64,000 nt of DNA from Sordaria brevicollis (lineage: Eukaryota > Ascomycota > Sordariomycetes > Sordariales > Sordariaceae), in contig JAUTDP010000002.1 of assembly GCA_033439795.1 (NCBI GenBank), positions 4,340,001 to 4,404,000 on the forward strand, given 5' to 3'. Below, piece by piece: positions 30,696-43,139 of this stretch. The notes under the pieces are model-generated. The model saw nothing but the letters and a program-made list of their open reading frames with translations. It searched no databases and was not told where the DNA came from. A program made the translations under genes and the position numbers. The stretch's first letter is position 1. The number at the start of each line of letters is the position of its first letter.

Positions 30696-32131
30696 TACAA
30701 TCACCCGAACCAGTCGTTCAAAGTTGTTGCTCGTCATGGTACCCTTCACGCCAATTTAAGGTGTGGAAGTACCTGCTGCGCTATCTATGTCTTGATGGGT
30801 TCAGATGGAAAAGGAAGGAACAACCAAGTTGCTGTTTGCAGGTATCGCTATAACGGGACTGTGACTGTTATCGCGGCAACACACCGCGCAGCATTGGCAC
30901 GGCCCCTCAATCTCAATCACTCACTTCCAGCAAAGTCAAGTGAAAGTGGAAGGAAGGCGGAAGCAAGCATCTGACGACGCTGCTTGGCTGCCCCGGCCTA
31001 GCCTTGCAGTCCTTGCCAGGGCTTGTTTGACCTCTCTGGCCTCCGTGTTTGTGGGGCGGGGATGGGCCGGCAGGGGCATGGAGCCCGCCTTATCGTTATC
31101 GTGGATTTCCATCCGTCCCGTCAAGATGGATAAGTTCGCTTCTCATTTACTGGCAGAGTAATGAATATCTACAACTACATCAAATCTTCTTCTTTTAGCA
31201 AGTTCTCTACAAGGCTAGAGATCTCACATTCACGATTCGTCGAGGTATGTTCCGAGCCTTTAGGACCTATGCTCGATGCCAGGCATCTTCTGCTTCGCTT
31301 CCGTTGCCTGCCACCGTGCCTGCCGGACGATAAGATAGCGAAGGGTGTGGGAAGAGGGGTCGGCTCTCAAGGTACCTGTTAAAGTACAATTACCTACTAG
31401 TTCTATCCATCAGAACGGACGGGAACTCTTTGATGCTCAGCGCCAGCGGTAACATATTCAAGCTCAATATTTCGTTCTCACTATGCCCTCTCTTTTTATT
31501 CAAGTTCTGCTGGCTCCAATTTGCATGTCCCATCATTTGGTTGATCGAGCTTAGAGATACCAGGAGACATACCTAGAGGTGGCCAGCAACTGAACTTTCT
31601 GGAATAGCTTGTAGCCTGGATTAGTGATGCTCTGTTAGTACAGTACTTGGGCAAGTGCAAGTGCCGTAGCACTCCAATAGGTAGTGTAGGCAGGTACCAG
31701 GACAGCGCCATCACCCTGGAAAGGTACGCAATTCCAGCGGGGATGCCGCTTCCAACCCAACAACGACAAGGTAGCCGGCCATCATCCCGTCATCACTGCC
31801 ATCATCTTTCTCTAGAAGCAATGAACTGTCGATCCAACCAAAGCAGTCAAACACTGAACTGGACATCAACCGCACTTACCGTTCACCACGAGTCCACGAC
31901 CAACTGCAAGACAACTCCTCTCAGCCCAAAGACCCCGGCCCGTACGACCTTTTGAACTTCTACACCGCATCGCCATCATCTAGAACAATACATAATACCT
32001 ATTTGATATAATATCCATCAGCGCAATCCTCGATACAAACCTCCTCCGTCTCGCCACTCGTCCGTCCTCCGACCCTCCGTGTTAGTGTCTGGGATCCTCG
32101 AATATCAGACCAAACCCTCGAGTCACTAGTC

Positions 32132-35100
32132 ATGTTTCCCACCTTTACTGGAAACTCTAGGAAAGGTCGAAATGTCAACCTCAGCGGCCAGCGGACTAAT
32201 AATCCTTTCACGAGCACGTCATGGGGCGCCAGTTCGACACTCGGGGCTTCCAAAACAGTAGCGCAAGCCCAAGCAGAGCGTCAGCAGAGACAGCAGGAAC
32301 GAGACCGGCTCAAGGCAGCGCAACGGATACAACGAACATGGAGGGCACATCGCGTGCGGCGAAACCTACGAAATGAATGGCGCCAGACTATCGACCATTT
32401 CTACGAAGCGCAATCCGAGGATGCTAGCCAGAGGTCGACAGAGGCCTTACGTCTGGTGTTCGCTACCTTCCAGGCATCCAACGTACAAGACCGACACAGA
32501 CTAGCTTTGGTCACCCAAGATCTTCTTCAGACAGACTTCGCCGCCTTTAATTCCGAGTTGGTGGATTCTCACAGGATAGGCAAGCTAAGGCGGATGTTTC
32601 TTGCTGCTTTGGCAAGGTGAGCAGCTCATAGCGTTGGGCTCGAACCAACACTTTACAACTATTCGTCATGCTAATACAAGGGTTGCCTTGTGATAGATGC
32701 GATCTTGGGAACGAGCAGAACCAGGTGGCTCTTTTTCTACAAGGCCTTGGTGCCATCTTGACCAAGGCGTCGGACTTCAAAGCCTTTGAACAAGTTCTGG
32801 GAGAGTGGTACAAGGTGCTTGGGAGGTTGTGCCAGGAGACTGGTTTGCCCTCCTCCACCCAAGAAATGATTTGCAGTCTGGTGGTCGCACCGCTTGATGT
32901 ACCCCACGATTTAGGTGTGTACCATTCGTCTGGTTTGTCCCCATCGCACAAGGGAAGTTTGACTAACTGTGACCGTTGGTTTTCCGTGCAGAGTCCATCA
33001 AGCATGCAGCTTACCAGGTCTTGGTCTTTTCTTTCTTGACACAGCCCGACCTGGCCCGATGCTCAGGCATTATCGAGAGGCTGGCAGCCAGCATAGACCT
33101 CGATCGGCTGTCAAATTGTATCTTTGACCTCTCGGATAGGCTTCCAAAGCATAACTCGAATGCCATAGTCTGGCTCATAGCACACTACATTGCGATAAAT
33201 TGGGCGAAGGAGCAACAAAGCTCAAGGTTCCTTTTTATCAAGGCCCTGGAATCACTCTTTCCCTTGTGCTCAGCACAAATAAGGGCGGGTTTTGCTGTTG
33301 CTTCCAAGGACTCGGGTGACTTTGATGAATCCAAACAAAATGGACCAGATGTCCTGCCTCCCTTCGCACGACAACAACTCCAGAGACTGGTTGATAAGTC
33401 AGCCATTCAAGACCTCATAGACGCTTTTACTGCGTAAGTTCTCCTTCGCCTGATGCTGATTTCACGCGCTAATAATCTTAGAACTACTGGAGATACTTCT
33501 AGTTCGGCGCAAGAGAACGCCAGTGACATCGCGGGCTTGATATTAACGTTGATCAACCTCTTCCCGGCTTGTAGCGAAGATATCCGCATGTACCTCTATG
33601 TGGCTGACTTCCCGACGCCTCAAGGCCATATTCCAACGGCCAAGTACTACTGGAATGCCACGCAAAAGACGTCCGTATTCAGGAATATTGAGTCTAGTCA
33701 AAGCGCTGCGCTAGATTTTCTCCTACGCAAACCATCGACACCAGCTGCGGAAGCGGTGTGGCGAAGAGAATGGAAAACCGTTCTCCTGTTCCTCGAATCA
33801 TACATTTTCGTTTTGCGGCTCATGGATGACGACGATTTCTTCAGCGCCCTAAACCCACATTCTAACTTTAGTGGCTCCTCCTCTCGGCTACGTCTGGCGA
33901 GTATGTCACTGGACGAACTGGAGCGCTTGACGCTGTTCCTCAAGCACCTCAGTTTCTCGATGTACTACAATGCTCAAGAGCTCCTGACAAACAGCCCTTG
34001 GGCTGAAACGACGAACTCGACTGGCCGGAGGGGCGGTGGCGGTCAAGTTTCCAAGGCTGATGGCTTGCTTCCTCCTGTTGGGGTCGAATTTACAACGCTC
34101 AGGGACTCAGCGACGACAGCCATGAGAATGCTTTACGAACGGGACTCGAGACGGCCGTTTTTGCCGAAACACCACTGGTTGATGACATCCAAATTCGACA
34201 TGGAAAGCTTCTATGCGGCTGTGATTCTCGAAGAGCAAAGACAGCACGAGCTGGCGAATGCCGGAGATGGTGACGACAGCTCGGATGATGATCAAGGTTG
34301 GGGATCGTCTCGCTACGCAGATATGGAGAAACAGAGGCAGAAAAGTAGGGAAGCCGCTCGTGCCCGCTTCCTGGCTATGCACAGCCCCAAACTTGAGATT
34401 CTGCGCAATATGCCTTTTGCTATTCCATTCGAGACGCGCGTTCAGATTTTCCGATACTTCATCCAGCTAGACAAGCAGCGCAGACGTGGAGGAGATGGCG
34501 ATGCAGACATGTGGAGAGCCCGCATGATGCAAACTGCCGTTGGTCGCACGAACCCCTTGGGAAAACACATGGCCAAGATCAGGAGAGGCCGAGTCTTCGC
34601 GGATGCGTTGAAAGCTCTTTGGGATCTAGGAGCAGGACTCAAAGAGCCGATCCAGGTTACGTTTGAGGACGAATTCGGAATGCAGGAGGCAGGTATCGAC
34701 GGCGGCGGCGTCACCAAAGAGTTTCTCGACAGCGTGACGACCGAGGCCTTTACGGAATCTGAGCTTTTTGTCACGAACAGCAAGAACGCCTATTACCCAA
34801 ATCCTACCCTTATCGATCGGATCAAAAATATGATGATCGGGCCAGAGGAGACGAATCTGGCGGTAGACAGGGTACTCAAGGAGTACGAGTTCTTAGGGCG
34901 AATCATTGGCAAGTGCATGTACGAGGGAATCCTGATCGACATCGTCTTCGCCGGCTTCTTCCTCCTCAAATGGGCCGCCGCCAACAACAACTACCGGGCC
35001 AACATCAATGACCTGCGCGAGCTCGACGAGGAGCTCTACCAAGGCATGCTCAGCCTCAAAAACTACACGGGCGACATCCAAAACGATCTCGCTCTCGACT

Positions 35101-35723
35101 TCACCATCACCGACCCCATCAACATCCCCGGCGAACCCACCCGCACCATCGTTCGCCCTTTGGTCCCCAACGGCGAATCCATACCCGTCACCAACGAAAA
35201 CCGACCGCTCTACATCTCGTACGTCGCCCGCCACCGACTCGTCCGCCAGCCTTACGCCCAAACGAACGCCTTCCTGCGCGGCTTGGGGGCCATCATTGAC
35301 CCCTCCTGGCTCTCCATGTTCAACCAGCTCGAGCTGCAGCGTCTCGTAGGCGGCGACAGCTCGGAAATCAACGTCGACGACCTCCAACGCAACACGCACT
35401 ATAGCGGGGCGTACACGCCCAGCCCCTACCAGAAGGAGCACCCGACCATTGGAATGTTCTGGGAGGCGATGCACGAGCTGCACGACGACGAGAGACGGGA
35501 AGTCCTCAAGTATGTCACCTCAACACCGAGAGCGCCGTTGCTCGGGTTCAGTCAGTTGAGTCCGCGGTTCACGATTAGAGATGCCGGGCAAAATCAGGAC
35601 AGACTGCCGAGTGCCAGCACGTGTGTCAATTTGCTCAAGTTGCCGCAGTATAGGAGCAAGGAGGTGTTGAAAGAGAAACTGTTGTATGCGGTGAAGAGCG
35701 GGGCTGGGTTTGATTTGAGTTAA
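32132..35723 (+). CDS. hul5: HUL5/UBE3C-type HECT ubiquitin ligase, 1128 aa
   Basis: There are four exons: 32132-32616, 32697-32914, 32992-33433 and 33482-35723 (introns 80, 77 and 48 nt). The N-terminus begins MFPTFTGNSRKGRNVNLSG, typical of this family, with an IQ motif at about residues 68-90 (AAQRIQRTWRAHRVRRNLR). The HECT domain covers about residues 760-1128, with FEDEFGMQEAGIDGGGVTKE, LGRIIGKCMYEGILID and the catalytic Cys in STCVNLLKLP (Cys1096). HUL5 is a proteasome-associated E3/E4 enzyme that extends ubiquitin chains and helps clear misfolded proteins. An alternative acceptor (CAAGGG at about 32680) exists for intron 1, but the one used gives the conserved RCDLGNEQNQ join. Confidence 0.93.
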
Positions 35724-36665
35724 ACGGGCATCGGGCGAAATAAGGCCATGGACCAGACATGTTCCTCTCTGCCAGTGCAAAGCAAATGACGAGGGTATTA
35801 CTAGCGGAAGGGCATCATGTGAGCGGTGGTGATTTGAGAGGACTAGCCTTTGCCGTATTTGCGGCCGAACATCTAGGATGGGATGGGATAGGATGATTTG
35901 TCTTCGTGGCGTTCAGACGCGGGCTTGATGAACCTCGGCATACAGCATGAACTTGATTTTTCAGAAGGTAGAAGCGAATTGAATTTGAATCATGATATCA
36001 CCCCCTCCATGCTCTGATCTCTGCTCGATGCTGTGAGTAGGAGGATTTCAAAGCTGACCGGTGGTAAACTTCCAGACAGCGGTAATTGAAAGCTACCTTA
36101 AGAAGCTGCCATACACCATAATACCTCTTTTTGGATCTTGGGTAAGTCGAGCATGGGTGTTATTAAGGATACAGTTCATCATTCAACTAAAGCTCGTGGA
36201 CCATGTGGTAGAGTTGGAGTCCGAGTGCTGACCACATACATCATCAATTCGTAAGTCTTTCGGAGTCTACGAGTCTGTTGTCCTACCCATCCCACTGCTT
36301 ACTTGGGTGACTCGTGACATTTGCACGGTTTTGGGGGCCTTCTCTTTGCATCTCTATCAAACGAGCCTCGTTGTTTTTGTCGAATCATGTATTATCATTT
36401 GCTTTTCGTTTATCCATCAACTACAGACCCAAAAATGATATAAGGAAAGAATAGTTGTACCTATTGCTACAAACAGGACGCCGAAGTACCGAACCCTAAA
36501 ATAAAGGAGACCCGTCGAGGGTATCAAGATAAGAAGACAAGAAAGACCCCTCTGCTGACCAACGCCTTGCTGACAGCTTGCTTGCTAAAACAAACACAAC
36601 CTTTCCACCCTGCTCCGTCCTCCGCCTCTTCAAAACTCCCACAAGTCCCGCCAAATTGGGGCGGT
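35724..36665. other. Intergenic between convergent HUL5 and ORAS, 0.9 kb
   Basis: It holds two 3' ends. I see no gene or repeat. Confidence 0.65.
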
Positions 36666-38033
36666 TTAATCAAGCTCAACGCTATCCAACGCCTCACTAA
36701 TAAACTTCCCCTCCTTATCTCCCAGCACCGACTCCCCATCCTCGCTTCCCGCGCTCGACGCATCTGTCTCCGGGGGCGTATCCAACCCTGACGTCCTCGT
36801 CATCCTCCGCTTCAACATACACATCTCGACATTGATACCCGGTCCAAACGCGCAACCGACGATATACTCCTTCACTTTCCCGCCGGGAGCCATGGCGTCC
36901 ATATCCTTTTCTCGCAACCGGTTCAGAACGCTAAAAATGGTTGCTGAGGAGCTGTTACCGTGGTTGATGTACGTGTCGTAGGAGGCGCGCATGTGCTCGG
37001 GCGTGAGACCCATGGCGCTTTCGGCGCCCGACAAGATGGTGGCGCCGCCGGGGTGCATTGCCCAGTCGAAGTCTGCTGGCTTTTGGTAGGCGGGTGGGAT
37101 CTGGTCTTGGAGAGAGGATATGAGGTCGGTGTAGGTTGGTTGGAGGGATTGCTTGGCTAGTACGGGCACTCGAGGGGACAAGACAACTTTCCAGCCCATT
37201 GGATCGACGTCGAAACCGAGATCGTGTTCGGAGTCGGGGATCACGCGGTTTTCCCAACCAAGAAGGTCGTATATGGCTGGTTTGCCGGGGTCTTCGCCTA
37301 TGCCGTTGGAAAGGACGACGGCGCTGGCGCAGTCGCTGAAGAGCGCGATGCCGATACGTGTTTCTTGCAACTCGTTGATGCTTTCTAGCTCGCTGCGGAC
37401 CATAATTGTGCTGACTTCGAGTGCGAGGACCAGAATCCGGGCTGGCTTTCCCCGCGCTTTGTGTCCTAGGCAAAGGTTGGCGGCTGTTCGCAGGGCCGCG
37501 AGACCACCACTGCATCCGATTCCGTGGAGGAGGACCTTCTCCAAGCGGTCGCTAAGACCGAGCTCTTTCGCGACAAAGTGGTCGTAGCCTGGGTTGGCTG
37601 AATCGGTGCATGTTGTCGAGACCATGTGTGTGATCTGGTTCGCTTCTACGCGCGCTTCCGTCATGGCCTTTCGTGAGGCTTCCACGGCGAGCGGGACGCC
37701 ATCGGACATGAAGACCTTGTGAAGTTCGTCGACGGTTGGTGGGTTGGGCTGGTTGACGAGAGGGTGATCGGGGTTTCCTATCGAGGAGCGCTGATCGATG
37801 CCTGTGTATCGGTTGATGGCGAGGACCTTCTTCATGCTGTCGCAGAGTTGGATTAGCGTTTATTCGCCTAGCGCAAACCAGTAGGAGGCGAGAAGAGCTT
37901 ACGCTGGGGACTCTGGGTAGTATCTCTTGCTGAGAATGTCGAGAGCGTCTGGACCAAGATTGTATGGAGGATACTGGACTCCCAAGCCCGTGATGGAGAG
38001 ACCCAGCTCCCCAGGAGCAGTTGAAGCAGCCAT
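36666..38033 (-). CDS. ORAS: Type III polyketide synthase, 2'-oxoalkylresorcylic acid synthase, 433 aa
   Basis: There are two exons (38033-37903 and 37836-36666) with a 66-nt intron. The chalcone-synthase-fold enzyme has its nucleophile in GIGCSGG (Cys152), His305 in WAMHPGGATIL and Asn in YINHGNSSSA; the numbering after splicing agrees with what I recall for N. crassa ORAS. The enzyme starts with long-chain fatty acyl-CoA, adds malonyl units and cyclises them to pentaketide resorcylic acids. The N-terminus has the family's TGLGVQYPPYNLGP block. The last 45 residues (Ser/Thr/Glu/Asp-rich) go beyond the enzyme fold. No tailoring enzymes flank it, so it is a stand-alone lipid-polyketide gene rather than part of a clear cluster. 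Confidence 0.95.
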
Positions 38034-40169
38034 TGTTACTGATGTGGATGTGGTGTTCAAGAGAAACAACCGTAGGAGTTCAATTGGTGTCTTCTTGGTG
38101 CTAGATACTAGCTATCGCGACTCAATTCCTCGGTGCTCTCTCTTTGTCGCAGGCAAGTTGGTTGAAACTGGGCGCAAGATTGTTTATCTTTCTGACGGCG
38201 GGGTAGAAAAGAGCAGTTGATATATGGCTTGGCAATGACGCACAGTGTTGAAGCTCAAGGGCAACAGATCCGAGGAGTGTCTTTCAGGTACAAACGAAGC
38301 TCTCACGGGTTGAATCGCCGGTCATATGGGTATGGGATATTTGAAAAAGTTGGATGAGGATGAACTTGGTAAATATTGAAAAGGTCAGCTTATGTTGTAC
38401 GACAGCAGAAAGCAAGATGGAGGAGGTGTTACTCGATTCGTCTCGGTTGTCAGGTCAAGCTGAAGCCCCTCAGTATCCTTGCCTCGGATCCTGGTCCACT
38501 GGTTCGAGATCGTTTACCTCATTGTCCAGGGGGAGAGCGGTTTGTCTGGACTCTGGGTTTGAAAATATAGTGGAGTATAGTGCTGTTCTCAAACGCCGCG
38601 CCGGATGGGGCTATATCTTGAAATCCGTAGCGGGATGCTAACAGGGCAACGAATGCTCTTGGTTCCCTGATTCCAGGCGACTGCAACTGTACCTGCAGAT
38701 ATTTGGCCACACAGTGGTTTCGGAGTGGTCAACGCCGCGCCGCGGATGGGGGGCTGGAGCTGAGGTTGAAGAGGAGGTGATGATTTTGATACGAGTAGAA
38801 ATTGAAGTTGTGACCTCTATGGAAAGAGGTTAGAATCTCGATAAAAGACTTTATATCTGTTAGTGCAGAAAATGTTAAGGTTGATCTCGTTTAAAGCTGT
38901 CCAGAAGCGGAAGGCATGATAGAGCCCCGCACATTCCAAATATCCATCGAGATTCATTGTATTCTTGACCATTGCCTTTTAGCTTGAAGAGATATTCACT
39001 TCAAGACGCTGAGCTTCACCGTGTTCGATCTGGCAGTATTCCAGGGATCCAAACCATCTCACGGCGTTTCATGGGGTAGTGCATCGTTTTCCCCCTGGGT
39101 TGACAAGGCGTTTGAGCGTCGATATCCAAAATATTTGTTGGTGGAGGGGCCGATAACGTGCGGATAAAACGACGCCATTCCCAATTCGACCATGTTCCGG
39201 GCTCACAACGTCATGACTTCCATTCTCCGGACCTTTAGGCCTGTTCCCCGGGCCTGCAAAACTTCAACTGAGAACGAAGAGTTGTGAGTTCCAACGCCCT
39301 GTCTTTTAAGAATTGGTGGTTCAATGAAATGTCAGAAGAATCCGTCACAATTATTTGGTGGTGACTGAGCGTTCTGGTGCAGAGTGCCTACAGATGTTGA
39401 TGCGTTCCTGGCAGGTCATCCATGCAGCGAGGTGTCGAATGGATGACATGGGATCGCGGTATGATGAAAGAACGACTGTCGGTTGGAAGCATTGGAGAAG
39501 TTAATCTGCTCTCCAAAGCATTAACTTTCATTTCATACGTATCGAAAGCTTACAACGAGAAGAAAACAGAATGTAAACATTACCAGAAATGCCGTCCCAT
39601 ATTGAAAACAGAAACGGGATGAACAGATGTCGTCCCATTCAGATTGCATGCGGGGAATTCGGAGCGGCCCATAACCCCCGGACCATACCGGGATAGGGCG
39701 TGTGGGGAGCACCTCGATCCGCTCCTCCGGAATCCGGAACCCCCAAATCCTCGGGCCGGGGACATGAAACCAAAGCAAGGCATGGGTGAGGTCCACACGC
39801 TGATCACTCATCATCCCCAGGCAGAATCACGAAGTCCGTCATCCGAGTCTGAATCTATAGCCACGGGGAAGGCAAAGGAAATGAAGTGTAGAGAGAAATG
39901 AAGTTCACGGAAAGGTAAAGGTATCGCGAACAACAAGATCATAAAGCCTGTAGATGTCAAACCCAACAGACATGAAAACAACCCCTCTGAACATTGGGAA
40001 ACAAGAACCGTAACAAAACCCCGCGTGCTGTTGTCCCCAGTGAAACCACCCAAAGATATATCCATATTCTTCATCATACAAGCCCCGGAAAATCACATCG
40101 TAGAGCCCAGTCCTCCTTTTCATCCTCAGTCTTCGTGATTCCTCTCCATCACTGTCGTGAACCTGCCCT
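38034..40169. other. Intergenic, 2.1 kb: ORAS promoter side and PEX11 3' side
   Basis: I see no gene. A GC-rich direct repeat AACGCCGCGCC(GC)GGATGGGG occurs at 38592-38610 and 38731-38750, about 560 and 700 bases upstream of the ORAS start. Confidence 0.55.
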
Positions 40170-40952
40170 CTAAGCAGTCTTCTTCCACTGAGAGTAGATG
40201 CCGAGCAGAGAGCTGAGGGTACCAGCAAGACCGACGATGCCGTCATCGAAGTTGACCCAGGTAAGAGCCGACAGAGGAACAGTCAAGTCGCAAAGGTCGG
40301 AAGTGAGCTGGATGCGGCTGGCGGTGCGCTCGCTATAGTTATCATCAATCGTTAGCATCATGTCCCTTCTCCCAATGCATCAATAGCGACAAAACCGGGG
40401 GAGCACTTACACCTCAATCCTCTTGGCCTCCACCACACCCTCGCCCTCCTTCCTATCCACCCTCGCCTCCCTCTGCCTCAACCTCCACAGCGTGTACGCC
40501 TGGGCAATAACACTGCAGCTCAAACCCATAACCCAGAACCTCTGGGATTCCCTCGCCAACCTCTTGGCGCTTTCGGACTTTCTAATACCCGTCGCATCAA
40601 GCAAAGTGCCCAAATCAAACGTCAAGTAACCGGCATAACCAATCTGGCGACCAACGGCGAGATATCTCAAGATGGGGTCGCCGTTCTTGTTGTCAGCCGC
40701 CACCGCGGCGGCCTTGAGGTGCTCGACGTTCTTGCCGGCGCGCATGACCTTGCGCACCATGCCGAACTGCTTCTTCATCGTCTCCCATGGCTGAATGGAA
40801 GAAGCGGGCTTGTTGGTGCGGAGCAGGTACCAGGCGTAGAAGCGCGCAAAGTACTGCAGCAGGCGCAGGAGCTTGTCGCGGCCGACGGTGGTGGCGACGA
40901 ATTTGAGGTAGTGGGAGACGGCAGGGTGGTAGACGAGGGCGTCGGCGACCAT
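40170..40952 (-). CDS. pex11: PEX11 peroxisomal membrane protein, 234 aa
   Basis: There are two exons (40952-40411 and 40332-40170) with a 78-nt intron; the join gives AKRIEVERTASRIQ. The N-terminus HPAVSHYLKFVATTVGRDKLLRLLQYFARFYAWYL is the amphipathic PEX11 signature that curves the peroxisomal membrane. The middle has GRQIGYAGYLTFDLGTLLDATGI, and the C-terminus has a hydrophobic NFDDGIVGLAGTLSSLLGIYSQW. The length is that of fungal PEX11. The protein drives peroxisome elongation and division, usually induced on fatty acids. Upstream are two CCTCGG cores (41371-41376 in reverse, 41630-41635), and the next gene on the same strand is a peroxisome-targeted oxidase. Confidence 0.95.
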
Positions 40953-41807
40953 TTTGGATGTGTGTATGGTGATGTAAATGCGACGGCTTGCGCGGTGTTG
41001 ATTTGGTGGGTTTGTTGTTGTTTGGTTGAAATGATCGGAAGAAGATCGGATGTCGCGGTTGTTAGTTGTTCAGGTACAAAAGTAAGGTTATGGATGGCTG
41101 AATGGATGGAAACAGAAAGTAAGATGAGTTGAGCTGGCGGCGGTCAGACTCCAAGGGTTTCAAAGGGGTTGGCTCTTGTAGCACGATTTGATGATCCAAC
41201 TGGTTATTAACGAACCAACACGTTGAAGTTCAAAGAAAAGAAGATATCAACAAACAGCGAGAAAAAATGTTAAATTAGCTGATCACTCTTTTCTTAGGTC
41301 CGAGTCCGTCACTTTCTCGCAACCCCAACGTCCCGCTGCGACTTGTGTCCCAAGGGAAGCCGGGCACATGCCGAGGTCCCGTCTCTCCTCACTGCACTCC
41401 AGCTTCCTCTCCGCCTTTGACTCGGGGGAGAGGACCCATCGGCTCCAGTCCCCTTTCGTCTCCAAGGAAACGCTTGGCAATTGCGTGCCAGCCGTGGAGT
41501 CATGCAAGGGTCGGCCATGTTCAAGTGCCGCGTTGCAATTGGAGTCGAATCGACAACACTCCACAAACGGCGGGGTTTTAGCGTTGAAGAAGAGGGTCCG
41601 GGTTAGGGTTTTTGGAGATTGCATCGAGTCCTCGGGTCAACGTCGTCTCTTTTATTTCACGGTGCCGTTATAAACATCACAATGACTAGAAGATGCAAGG
41701 AATCAGGAATGAGAACAAGAAACTGGAGTTCTTTACGATCCACCAACACCGGCATGGTCTATACACAGTAAATCATAACCCAACAGCCCAACCACGACCA
41801 GCCAGCC
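40953..41807. promoter_or_regulatory. PEX11 promoter interval with two CCTCGG cores and a telomere-like motif
   Basis: The 855-base interval holds CCGAGG at 41371-41376 (about 420 bases before the PEX11 ATG), CCTCGG at 41630-41635 and GGGTTAGGGTT at 41600-41610. There is no gene. The far end is the 3' end of the monooxygenase gene. Confidence 0.5.
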
Positions 41808-43139
41808 TTATAGCTTCGACGGCGCGGCAAACAGCTTGAGCTTGTCCTTGATCGTCTCCTCAGCCTCCTTCTCAATACGCGTAACGAGATCCTTGCAGGT
41901 CGGGATATCGTTGATAAGACCCATAACCTGACCAGCAGTCCAGACACCATACTCAGGGTCGCCGTTGATGAACACCTCCTTGCCGCGCTTTCCACTGACG
42001 TAAGGGGCAATCTCCGAGAACTCGCCCGTCTTGCTCTCCCTCTCCACCTTGAGCGCATCCTTCACCACCTTGTTCTTGAAGAGACGCGTGGTGTTACGCC
42101 AGCGCCTGAGGACAAGCGCCGTGTCGGTCTCCTGCGCCTTGACGATCGCCTCCTTGATGTTGTGGTGAATGGGGGCTTCAACGGTGCAGAGGAAGCGAGT
42201 GCCCATGTTGACACCGCAGGCACCGAGCATGAGCGCCGCAGCGAGACCTTGGCCGTCGGCAAAACCACCCGAGGCGATGAAGGGGACGTTGAGCGTCTGG
42301 CGAGCCTTGCTAAGGAGAATGAAGTTGGTGATGTCCGACTCACCGACGTGGCTATGAAGGAAATGTGGCATAAGCAAGACTGGTAGACACACAAAACAAA
42401 TGAGGTATGTGGCGTGGAAAAGGACTTACCCGGCACACTCGAAACCGTCGATGCTCAAGAAATCGACACCAAGTTTCACCGCAGACTGAGCGTGCCTGAT
42501 GGTGGTGCACTTGTGGAGGATGATGACACCAGCCTTCTTGAGCTTGCTGATGACGGGACCGGGAGAGTTGCCAGCAGTCTCCACGATCTTGATGCCCTCA
42601 TCAATGACAACCTGAGCGTAAGCCTCATAGTCAGGGGGGACAAGGGCAGGCAGAAGGGTGATGTTGACGGCGAATGGCCTCGTCGTCAGCTTCTTGCACT
42701 TGCGAATCTCCTGACGGAGACCCTCGGGCTCGGGCCAGATCAAGGCGGTAATGATACCCAAGCCACCGGCATTGGATACAGCACTGGCGAGCTCGGCTGT
42801 TCCAACATGCTATTCGACATGTTAGTTTCTGTTTTTGTAAAAGAAGCAAAGACATGGAAAGACCACTTACTTGCATGCCACCCTGAACGACGGGCACTGT
42901 TGCGAGTTGAAACAAAGCATGTCAGCCCAAGGACAGATTCAAATCGTCGCGTACGTCCCGAAAAGTTATGAATAGTAGCATGAAACGTGGGAGATTGAGG
43001 TGAGGATCGCTGAGCTGAATGTTTGACCGATTGGCCATTGAGGTTCTTATGCGTGGACGGGAAGGGGAAGGAGTGCCTCTGTGTAGCAGTACGTACCTGT
43101 GATGCCGAGTCGGCGGGTAAGTTCAGTCTGCAGCGGCAT
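41808..43139 (-). CDS. Nitronate monooxygenase (2-nitropropane dioxygenase family), peroxisomal, 330 aa
   Basis: There are four exons: 43139-43097, 42896-42871 (26 nt), 42809-42430 and 42351-41808, closing at 331 codons. The FMN-binding TIM-barrel motifs are PVVQGGMQHVGTAELASAVS, NAGGLGIIT, KLGVDFLSIDGFECAGHVGE (made by splicing), FIASGGFADGQGLAAALMLGA and GVNMGTRFL. The enzyme oxidises alkyl nitronates such as propionate-3-nitronate to the carbonyl and nitrite. The last three residues are SKL, a perfect PTS1, so I infer import into peroxisomes, where its peroxide by-products could be handled. Two CCTCGG cores lie upstream at 43411-43416 (reverse) and 43485-43490, and PEX11 is its downstream neighbour on the same strand. 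Confidence 0.9.

Larger units (their letters stand above)
28998..32131. other. Intergenic, 3.1 kb, between divergent pab-1 and HUL5
   Basis: It contains the pab-1 leader region with a trinucleotide repeat (29178-29213), A-rich stretches on minus (29440-29545), a G10 run (29489-29498), a GA-rich tract near 29675-29710, an 8-bp hairpin (30259-30266 with 30275-30282) and one weak small ORF (30405-30695). No other gene is supported. Confidence 0.55.
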
